Of a stretch of 8,640 nucleotides of DNA, positions 1-6,300 are shown in pieces (positions within the stretch are counted from its first letter, which is position 1; every line of letters starts with the position of its first letter). The notes beneath the pieces are model-generated. The model saw nothing but the letters and a program-made list of their open reading frames with translations, had not been told where the DNA came from and did not search any database. The stretch comes from JAKBCQ01 sp021807585 (GTDB lineage: Bacteria; Planctomycetota; Planctomycetia; Isosphaerales; Isosphaeraceae): positions 1 to 8,640 of the forward strand of contig DAHWFG010000459.1 in the NCBI GenBank assembly GCA_027325115.1, given 5' to 3'. The position numbers and the translations under genes were made by a program.

Positions 1-282
1 GATACGCATCTCAAGCCGCGCGTCGGCGCCGTCGGCATCTTGAACCACCTTGAACGGTGTGCGCTGTTCGATCTCTTTGATAACCGCCTCGGTGAGCTGC
101 GTGTTCAGCTCCTTGCGGAACGTGATCGATCGCGCCATCGGTACGTATACCGTTTTAATTTCTTTTTGATACGGAGGGCGGAGCGAATACCCGCAGCCCG
201 GGACGAGAAGCAAACAGAACGCAAGCGACGCGACGAACCGAGTTGAGATCGATCGAGACGATCTTCGCGACGAATCCTTCAC
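1..282 (-). CDS. lptE: LptE-like LPS-assembly lipoprotein (3' end cut by window edge)
   Basis: The first 94 codons of a lipoprotein are visible; the C-terminus lies beyond base 1. A basic N-terminus (residues 2-15) is followed by a hydrophobic stretch (16-28) and a lipobox LVPGC with the lipidated Cys at residue 30, then GYSLRPPY and a segment reading IKTVYVPMARSITFRKELN, followed by QLTEAVIKEIEQRTPFKVV. The order Cys-Gly-Tyr, a short beta strand, then a helix ending in a 'T.f.vv' strand is typical of the LptE family, which with LptD forms the outer-membrane translocon that inserts lipopolysaccharide. The start is GTG at 282 because AAAGGAG lies 6 nt upstream; an in-frame TTG at 300 sits upstream of that site and is less likely. 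It follows the BamD-like gene by 86 nt on the same strand and is probably in the same operon. The proline at the -2 position of the lipobox is slightly unusual. The family call rests on the N-terminal third to half only. Confidence 0.72.
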   Translation of the reverse strand, partial: MKDSSRRSSRSISTRFVASLAFCLLLVPGCGYSLRPPYQKEIKTVYVPMARSITFRKELNTQLTEAVIKEIEQRTPFKVVQDADGADARLEMRI

Positions 283-288
283 GACCGA

Positions 289-295
289 CTCCTTT
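289..295 (-). promoter_or_regulatory. Ribosome binding site of the LptE-like gene
   Basis: AAAGGAG on the minus strand, 6 nt before GTG at 282. It fixes the start at 282 rather than the in-frame TTG at 300. Confidence 0.65.
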
Positions 296-368
296 CTCAA
301 ACCGGCGCCTAACAATCCTTTCACCCGACGACACACGGAGACACGCACACCGAGGAGGAGCGTTCGAT

Positions 369-1718
369 TTACATCATGCCCCCCATGCCTCCCATACCAC
401 CCATGCCTCCCATGCCACCCATGCCCATTCCGCCCATACCGCCCATGCCGCCCATGCCACCCATGCCGCCGCCCATTCCGCCCCCTCCGCCTCCCGAGCC
501 TGCGCCCGGCATCGCCATCATCTTGCTTGGCTTGGTCTCGGTCCTGGGCATCTTGGCGAGCACTTCAAGCCGTTGTTTCGCGCTCGCGGCGTACGGGCTC
601 TTGGGCCATATCGCCACCACTTTGCCGAAGTAATACTCGGCGGACGAAACCTTCCCCGTCCGTTCGTAAAACTCGCCGATTTTGAACGTTCGTTCGACTT
701 CGGCGTCGTTGATCAAATCGAGCGTATGAAAGAGTTTCTTCTCGTTTTGGGTATCGCCGGGGAACATCGTGATCGTATGCTTGATCAGCCCGCGCACTTT
801 CTCGAGCCCCGAATCGTCGTACGCGGGGCCCCGGTAGCTTTTCACCTTGCAATCGATGCTGCGAAGCTGAGCCAGATGAACCGAATCGTGCTTGGGACTC
901 TCATTAATCAATTGATCATAATAAGTTCCCGCGTCTTCGTAATTTCCTTTTTTGTAATAATATTCGGCGATGTTCATGGTGGCGATCGGCGAAAGCGGTC
1001 CGCCGGCGTCGTGCTGGCGCACGTGATCGAGCGCCTGCACCGCGTTGCCGCCGACGTCGAGCAGCGGCATTCCCCCCCGAAACCGCTCGGTCCAAGACAG
1101 TTTTTCGTTCGGCTTGGCGGCGGGATCGATCGCTTTGAACCACAACTGCGCAATTTCATATTCACGCTTAACCGATTTATCGAGATAGCGCGGCGACGAC
1201 GGATAATCTTTAAGGAACTGCTCGTATTGATCATACGCCCACGAGTACAGTTTTTGCTGGTAATAGATCTCGGCGAGATAAAATTGAGCCTTCTCTCCCC
1301 ACGGCGAGTTCTTGCGATCCTTGATGATCTTCTTCATCGCCTTCGCGGCGTCGTCAAGCTTGCCGCGCTGGAACAATTGCTCGGCCTCGGCGAGCTGCTT
1401 ATCCGCCACCGGGTTCGCGGCGATCTTCTTCGGCTTGAGCCCGAGCGAACCCGCCACCAGGCCGACGTCGCTGCCGCCGGGAGCGATCTTGGGAGCGGCG
1501 CCCGGATTGAAGACTTTCGCCAACAGGTTCCGGTTATCCCCCACCTCGTCGTCATTGATCGGTCGAATCACGCCGTGATCAAACGCCGTTCGCCAACGTT
1601 CGCTCATCGATGAGAAATTCTGACATCCCGAAAGCGCCGGCGCGATGAACGCGACGATCGCCCACAACCGCCGTCGAGCGTCCCGATTTCGGATCTTCAA
1701 GCGGGAGTCCGTCGGCAT
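369..1718 (-). CDS. BamD-like TPR outer-membrane assembly lipoprotein with Gly/Met-rich tail
   Basis: A 449-residue lipoprotein. A hydrophobic segment (residues 18-30) ends in the lipobox LSGC with Cys32. Residues about 106-180 read as two TPR helix pairs (AEAEQLFQRGKLDDAAKAMK, then AQFYLAEIYYQQKLYSWAYD and QYEQFLKDYPSSPRYLD), the pattern of BamD/YfiO, the lipoprotein that works with BamA to fold beta-barrel proteins into the outer membrane. Further TPR-like pairs lie at about 244-276 (MNIAEYYYKKGNYEDAGTYY) and 344-377 (TFKIGEFYERTGKVSSAEYYF). The family is usually about 240-280 residues, so this is an extended version. Residues 409-449 are almost entirely Gly and Met in a GGM pattern. The gene starts 4 nt after the recO stop, with GGGAG inside the end of recO as a likely ribosome site 9 nt upstream, so translation is probably coupled. 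A generic periplasmic TPR lipoprotein remains possible; lipoprotein plus TPR is certain, the BamD role is inferred. Confidence 0.85.
   Translation of the reverse strand: MPTDSRLKIRNRDARRRLWAIVAFIAPALSGCQNFSSMSERWRTAFDHGVIRPINDDEVGDNRNLLAKVFNPGAAPKIAPGGSDVGLVAGSLGLKPKKIAANPVADKQLAEAEQLFQRGKLDDAAKAMKKIIKDRKNSPWGEKAQFYLAEIYYQQKLYSWAYDQYEQFLKDYPSSPRYLDKSVKREYEIAQLWFKAIDPAAKPNEKLSWTERFRGGMPLLDVGGNAVQALDHVRQHDAGGPLSPIATMNIAEYYYKKGNYEDAGTYYDQLINESPKHDSVHLAQLRSIDCKVKSYRGPAYDDSGLEKVRGLIKHTITMFPGDTQNEKKLFHTLDLINDAEVERTFKIGEFYERTGKVSSAEYYFGKVVAIWPKSPYAASAKQRLEVLAKMPRTETKPSKMMAMPGAGSGGGGGGMGGGMGGMGGMGGMGGMGMGGMGGMGGMGGMGGMM
372..494 (-). repeat. Short tandem repeat encoding the Gly-Gly-Met tail
   Basis: An imperfect 9-bp tandem repeat, seen on the plus strand as variants of CCCATGCCN, encodes the last 41 residues of the BamD-like lipoprotein. 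Third-position variation (CCC/CCA/CCG/CCT) shows that the amino-acid pattern is better conserved than the DNA. The array ends exactly at the stop codon. Slippage at such an array could change the tail length between strains. A plus-strand reading of the same DNA gives a Met-Pro-Pro pattern, which is a shadow. Confidence 0.85.
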
Positions 1719-1722
1719 CCGA

Positions 1723-2475
1723 TTACGCTCCCACCAAAGACATCATTCGTGGTCGTCCGCCGATCAGATGGCACAATACCGCTGCGACCGTCGCGCGGCA
1801 CGATTCGAGTACAAATCGAGGCCACGAGGGATCACGCCACGCCGAACCAGGCGTCGAAAGCGCCCGAAGCGCGTCGAGCGTCCGCGCCGAGAGCGTCGCG
1901 ACATGAGGATGACCGGGCCGACAATCTCGGCACAGCACGCCCCCCGTCGCCAGGCCGAACGCGACCGAATCCTCCCGCGATCGCGATTCGATCCACGCTC
2001 CACAGTGCACACACGCCTCCAGTTCCGGCATAAAACCCAACTCGCGTAAACATGCGAGTTCAAATCGAAGCAAGCGTCGTTCCCGCAAACTCTCGTCCCC
2101 CAGCGTCCGCAACGTCACGATCGCGGCGTCGTACAGCTTGGGATGAGGGTCGTAAAGATCGGTCAGCTCGGAGAGAAGCTCGGATATGTAATAGCCCGCG
2201 TAGAGCGCCTTGAGATCGCGTCGCAACGAGCCGAAACGCTCGACGAGCACCCCCTCGGTCGCCAGGTCGAGCGTCTCCGACGACTTGCGCAGCAATACCA
2301 TATCGCAAACGCTGAGTAGGTCAAGTGCGGCATGAAACGACGATTTCAGCCGTCGCGCCCCTTTCGCGAGCGCCGTCGTCTTTCCCAGGTCGCGCGTGAA
2401 GAGCGTGACGACCTTACTCGTCTCCATCACGTCCACGGTGCGAATCACGAGCGCCTGGGTGCGAACCATCGGCAT
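1723..2475 (-). CDS. recO: DNA repair protein RecO
   Basis: A 250-residue protein matching RecO, which works with RecR in the RecFOR pathway to load RecA onto SSB-coated single-stranded DNA and anneal strands. The N-terminal OB-fold part reads VRTQALVIRTVDVMETSKVV, then TLFTRDLGKTTALAKGARR (residues about 4-42), the standard RecO opening. A helical region with YAGYYISELLSELTDLYDPH (92-111) and the RFELACLRELGFMPELEAC stretch follow. A zinc-binding site of the Deinococcus type is complete: C155-VH-C158 and C182-RD-C185. Length is normal for the family. The start is ATG 2475 because GGAGG lies 6 nt upstream; an ATG two codons later is possible, and an ATG at 2505 has the ribosome site behind it. 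The gene leads a minus-strand cluster with the BamD-like and LptE-like genes. Confidence 0.93.
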   Translation of the reverse strand: MPMVRTQALVIRTVDVMETSKVVTLFTRDLGKTTALAKGARRLKSSFHAALDLLSVCDMVLLRKSSETLDLATEGVLVERFGSLRRDLKALYAGYYISELLSELTDLYDPHPKLYDAAIVTLRTLGDESLRERRLLRFELACLRELGFMPELEACVHCGAWIESRSREDSVAFGLATGGVLCRDCRPGHPHVATLSARTLDALRALSTPGSAWRDPSWPRFVLESCRATVAAVLCHLIGGRPRMMSLVGA

Positions 2476-2703
2476 GGACAACCTCCGTGCGGCGAGCGAA
2501 ACCAAGGCGCGAAATTCAACCCGCTCAAATCCGATCGCTGCGAGCGCGCGACTCGCGTTCTCAAACGTCGTCGAGCGCCATCATACGAAATGACGGCCGG
2601 CGTGAAAGACCGCCGCCGCGCATTCCAACAACACCAATCGGTCCACACCCGGGGTGATCGCGCCCTCGTCCGCCGCTTCGGCCGCTCGCACGGTCAAAAA
2701 TCC
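2476..2703. other. Region upstream of recO without a convincing gene
   Basis: No gene can be called with confidence. On the minus strand the recO frame stays open upstream of the recO start as far as a TGA at 2583-2581 (a stretch containing FENASRALAAIGFERVEF), and beyond that TGA it is open again to a TGA at 2706-2704 (LTVRAAEAADEGAITPGVD then RLVLLECAAAVFHAGRHFV, 38 codons from TTG 2697). Third-position GC of these two stretches is about 70-75 per cent by hand count, which is coding-like, but neither has family similarity I recognise. A plus-strand ORF covering 2332-2901 is Arg-rich and largely antisense to recO, and is treated as a shadow. Confidence 0.4.
2482..2486 (-). promoter_or_regulatory. 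Ribosome binding site of recO
   Basis: GGAGG on the minus strand, 6 nt before ATG 2475. It decides against the in-frame upstream ATG at 2505, from which this site would lie inside the coding sequence. Confidence 0.7.
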
Positions 2704-2883
2704 TCACCGATATCCCGCGCGGCGAAGCCTCGTGCGGATTGTCTCAAAATCATGGATTATCAAAGCGTTACGTTCATCCGCTTGGATCTCCCAAGACCGC
2801 TCTCGCATAAAACTTTCCGGAATCCCCCAATTTCTGGGAGTAAAAACCTCCCGCCGCGCATCTCTATTATTAGAACGACTCAC
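2704..2883 (-). CDS. Doubtful small ORF, 59 residues, unknown
   Basis: A minus-strand frame from GTG 2883 to TGA 2706-2704. The product reads naturally, with REVFTPRNWGIPESFMRERS in the middle and a helix-like C-terminus (ERNALIIHDFETIRTRLRRA) that is rich in Arg and acidic residues. There is no signal peptide, membrane segment or Cys. No good ribosome site precedes GTG 2883; an internal ATG at 2808 has only a weak purine run before it, and would give 34 residues. It lies on the same strand as recO and in the same frame, 228 nt upstream of the recO start. I do not recognise a family. It could be a real small gene, the remnant of a larger one, or chance. Confidence 0.28.
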   Translation of the reverse strand: MSRSNNRDARREVFTPRNWGIPESFMRERSWEIQADERNALIIHDFETIRTRLRRAGYR

Positions 2884-2966
2884 GCATGCGCGATTGCGTA
2901 ATTAGTCGCACGGATCGCTTAATAATGCGGTCCACGCGAGGGTCGCTTCTTAAGGCTTGTCTTAGG

Positions 2967-2994
2967 ATTATATTAAGCAGTCGGTAAATGAAAA
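2967..2994 (-). promoter_or_regulatory. Candidate promoter facing recO
   Basis: On the minus strand, TTTTCA (2994-2989), a 16-nt spacer, then a perfect TATAAT (2972-2967) in an AT-richer island. Transcription would begin near 2960 and run through the doubtful small ORF into recO, leaving a leader of about 485 nt before recO. A sigma-70-type match only; a promoter nearer to recO was not seen. Confidence 0.25.
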
Positions 2995-3046
2995 ATCGGA
3001 GTGGAGAATAATTGATGAAAATTTCAAAAGGAGGTGACGTCGGGCA

Positions 3047-3075
3047 TTGACATGACGCTTCATGCTAGTTAGTCT
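3047..3075 (+). promoter_or_regulatory. Candidate promoter of the giant surface-protein gene
   Basis: A perfect TTGACA (3047-3052), a 17-nt spacer and TAGTCT (3070-3075). The -35 match and spacing are ideal, the -10 is poor (3 of 6), which would suit a promoter that needs an activator. The direct repeat at 3061-3085 overlaps the spacer, the -10 and the probable start point. A transcript from here would have a leader of roughly 270 nt. Confidence 0.3.
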
Positions 3076-3085
3076 CCATGCTAGT
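3061..3085 (+). repeat. 9-bp direct repeat CATGCTAGT, possible operator
   Basis: CATGCTAGT occurs at 3061-3069 and again at 3077-3085, start to start 16 bp, separated by 7 bp. It overlaps the weak -10 of the candidate plus-strand promoter. Two identical half-sites about one and a half helical turns apart could bind a regulator; this function is inference. Confidence 0.45.
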
Positions 3086-3142
3086 CATTGTTCGACTTTG
3101 GGTATGAAGTTGATTTCACGCGTGGTGGACGGGTGGAATCGA

Positions 3143-3184
3143 CGAGAGCCGGCGCGGGTCCGAAACATCCGTCGCCGACTCTCG
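3143..3184 (+). other. Strong hairpin in the leader of the giant gene
   Basis: Left arm 3143-3154 (CGAGAGCCGGCG) pairs with right arm 3173-3184 (CGCCGACTCTCG) with one C-A mismatch. After a single bulged T at 3172 the stem continues with CGGGT (3155-3159) against ATCCG (3167-3171), including one G-T wobble. The apical loop is CCGAAAC (3160-3166). In total about 16 of 17 positions pair. No T-run follows on either strand, so it is not a typical intrinsic terminator. It lies 172 nt before the ATG of the giant gene and may act as an RNA stability or regulatory element. Confidence 0.55.
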
Positions 3185-3244
3185 ATACTATCTCTCGACG
3201 TCTCGGGGCTTGCGTCCGAGCGTTCGTTGTTTGCGCGTTCGCCG

Positions 3245-3278
3245 CGTGAACCTAAGCCTCGACCGTTCCTTGTTCACG
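3245..3278 (+). other. Second inverted repeat in the same leader
   Basis: Perfect 7-bp arms CGTGAAC (3245-3251) and GTTCACG (3272-3278) around a 20-nt loop. It is weaker than the upstream hairpin, and might be a dyad site for a protein or simply chance. Confidence 0.25.
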
Positions 3279-3344
3279 ATCTTTTCCCTCGGCCGCGGTC
3301 TTCCGGACGACTGCGCGTCGATCCTCTACGAACGACACCAAGAG

Positions 3345-3350
3345 AAGGGG
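3345..3350 (+). promoter_or_regulatory. Ribosome binding site of the giant gene
   Basis: AAGGGG (within GAGAAGGGG) 6 nt before ATG 3357. It supports ATG 3357 over an in-frame GTG at 3246, which has no purine-rich site upstream and would add 37 residues. Confidence 0.6.
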
Positions 3351-3356
3351 TTCAAG

Positions 3357-6300
3357 ATGAACGCATCCACGCGTCGTGATTCGAGACTTCGTCGATCAAT
3401 CCTCCTCGGCGTTCGTTCTCGAGCGCGCAACCGTCGTACGAAGACGTTCGTCGAACTCGATCGCCTCGAGGATCGCACGCTTCTCACCGTGGTCGCGACG
3501 CCGACGCTCTCGATCAACGACGTCAAGGTGCTCGAGCAAACCGGTTCGATAGCGACCGAAACGGGGACGCTCAATCCCGGAACCCAGGCCGTCACGTATC
3601 GAATCGACGGCTACGCGGGACAATCGCTCGATTTCCACAGCGTTTCATTGAGCCCCGCGAACTCAGGCTCGTGGACGCTCTACGAGCCGAACGATCAACC
3701 GGACGGTTCTTCGGCGCCCCTCGGAACCGACTTCACCGCGATGTTGCCGAGTTCGGGATTTTACAACCTCGTCCTCGAAGGGAACGCTTCGACGACGGTC
3801 GCTTATCAATTCCAGGTCTCCGACGTCACACCCAAAACCGTCGCGCTTTCGGGTCCGTTCAACACCGTCGAATCGGGCTCGGTCGCGGCGAATTCCACCC
3901 AAACGTTCACCTTCACCGCCCCCGCGGGAACGCCGATTTATCTCAACGATCAGATGAATACATCAAGTTCCAATATCAATTTTAATCTCACCGGTCCCTC
4001 GAATTATTCCGCTCCAAGTCTCGTCGGAAACGTGACGATCCTCCCCGCCTCGGGAACGTATACGCTCTCGTTGGCGAACGCATCGGGATCGGCACAGAAT
4101 TATCAATTCGAGATGCTTTCACTGCCAAGTGCATCTCAACCCGTTTCGCTCGCGACGACCGAACAGGGAACGCTCAACCCAGGTTATTCGGCCGCGGTTT
4201 ACAGCTTCAGCGGCGCCGCGGGGGAGCATCTGTTTTTCAATGATCTCTCGGCCTCATCGGTCGCTCCGGAACTTTACACTCCCGAGGGGAATCTCGTTTT
4301 CGGAGGAGTCGGGCAAAACCGCGATTTCGGCCCGATCACACTTGACGAATCAGGAACATATTATCTTGTTCTAACAGGTAACCAATCCGCGTCCGAGAGT
4401 TATCAATTCCAGCTTCTCGATCCGACGACCACGAATCTTTCGCTCAATACGACGACGAGCGGAACTCTCTCGTCGGGACTCGACGCGAACGTTTATCAAT
4501 TCAATGGAACCGCCGGGGAACGCGTCTATCTCCAAGGATTGACCGATTCCCACTCGGGAGCGGCTTATGTGCTTTACGCTCCCGATAACAAACAACTGGC
4601 GCAATCGTACTCGACTTCTCAAGACGCGGGCGCGGTCGTTCTCCCCGCGACGGGAACGTATTTCGTCGTCGTTACGGGAACGAACGCGAACAATTCTTCG
4701 GATTCTTACTCGTTTGCCGTCTGGGATACCGTCACGACGACCCAGGCTTTGACGACCGGAACCGAATACACCGGGACGATCGCCAACCCCGGCGATCAGG
4801 CCGTTTTCACATTCCAGGGAACCGCGGGGCAAACGCTCTTCCTCAATAATTTGGGCCTGGGGTCGAATCTCGCCTATACATTTTACAACGCCGAAAATCA
4901 AAACATCAACGCAAACCCTTATGACACCGGGCCGCAGGATTTGGGACCGATCGTCTTAACGCAAACGGGCTCATACACGCTCGTCGTCTCCGCTTTCAGT
5001 TCCACCTCCTCCGGAACGGGATCTTACGATTTCCGCGTGCTCGATCCCGCGCAACAATCCCAGCCCGATCCCCAGGCTTCGACGATCACTCTTACTTCGG
5101 GTCAGGCGACGACCGTCGCGGGAACGCTCTCGACCGGACTGACGGCCGATTTGTACACCTTCAGCGGGACCGCGGGCGAACGAGTTTATTTCCAGGGAGG
5201 ATCCGATTCGAACCCCGGCGGAGCGGAATACACGTTGTTCGGTCTCAATAATCAACGAGTTACTTCAAGTTATACTGAAAGCGACGCGGGCGCGACGATC
5301 CTCCCCGCGACGGGAACGTATTTGATCGCCGTGTCGGGGCAATCGGCTTCGAACTCGTCCGATTCGTATAGCTTCAAGATTTGGGACTCCGTCACACCAT
5401 CACAATCGATCACGACGGGGACGACTGCCGTCTCGGGAACGATCAAAAATCCCGGCGATCAGGCGATTTACACGTTCCAGGGAACCGCGGGACAAACGCT
5501 TTATCTCAACAATCTGGGGCTTGCGAACGGATTGTCTTACACAATAAATGACCCGACGGGAAACAATTCGATTCTTGGTTCAGGAGATGTTACATCCGAC
5601 TTCGGACCGGTTCAGCTTCGATTGACGGGAACGTATCAAATCGTAATCAACGGTTACGGCGCGGATACCGGGAATTACTCGTTCCGCTTGCTCGATCCGT
5701 CGCAACAATCGCAGCCCAGTCCCCAGGCTTCGACGATCACGCTCGCTTCGGGTCAATCGACAAGCGTATCGGCCACGCTCCCCACGGGTCTCGAGACAAA
5801 TCTTTACACGTTCAGCGGAACCGCGGGCGAGAGGCTCTATTTCCAGGGTGGGACCGATTCGAACGCAAATGGAGCTTTTTATGCGATTTATGGACCGAAC
5901 GACGCGAGAATCGCGGGAGAGTACACCGAAAGCGACGCCGGTCTCGTCGTTTTGCCCGTCGCGGGAACGTATTTGATCGCGGTCGAGGGCCGATCCGCGT
6001 CGAATTCCACCGATTCCTATTCCTTCAAGATTTGGGACGCGGTCACAACTTCGCAAACGATCACGACCGGGCCCACGGGTTACTCGGGAACGATCGCCAA
6101 TCTCGGCGATCAGGCCGTGTTCACATTTCAGGGAACGTCGGGACAAACGCTATACCTCGATAACCTCGGCCTCGCGAACGGGCTTTCCTACAATTTTTAC
6201 GATCCCCAGAACACCCTCGTCAGTCTGGATTATTACTCGTCGTATATCCTGGGGGCGGGTGATCTCGGCCCGTACACCCTCACGCAATCGGGTACATACA

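Larger units (their letters stand above)
2884..3356. other. Intergenic region between divergent units, regulatory content
   Basis: This 473-bp stretch has no accepted gene. Its left part (about 2860-3060) is clearly more AT-rich than the flanking DNA and holds weak promoter-like sequences for both directions, a perfect Shine-Dalgarno sequence (AAAAGGAGGTGA, 3026-3037) with only tiny ORFs after it, and the CATGCTAGT direct repeat. Its right part (3100-3356) is GC-rich with two inverted repeats and probably forms the 5' leader of the giant gene. A 105-codon plus-strand ORF (3062-3379) covers it but is Arg/Ser/Pro-rich and overlaps the giant gene start by 23 nt, so it is not called. Confidence 0.5.

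Noticed and set aside
376..633. Plus-strand ORF starting with Met-Pro-Pro repeats
   Set aside because: It is the complement of the Gly-Gly-Met tail repeat of the BamD-like gene, without a ribosome site or other support.
243..1613. 456-codon plus-strand ORF opposite the BamD-like gene
   Set aside because: It is His/Ala/Arg-rich and low-complexity, and lies opposite a gene with lipobox, TPR pattern, ribosome site and operon context.
2332..2901. 189-codon plus-strand ORF
   Set aside because: It starts antisense inside recO, is strongly Arg-rich and shows no family features.
3143..3184. Hairpin as a rho-independent terminator
   Set aside because: No T-run follows on the plus strand or on the minus strand, and no gene ends just upstream on either side.
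3062..3379. 105-codon plus-strand ORF upstream of the giant gene
   Set aside because: It is rich in Arg, Ser and Pro with no recognisable domain, has its nearest strong Shine-Dalgarno sequence 24 nt away, overlaps the giant gene by 23 nt, and covers the leader hairpins. A real gene is not excluded.
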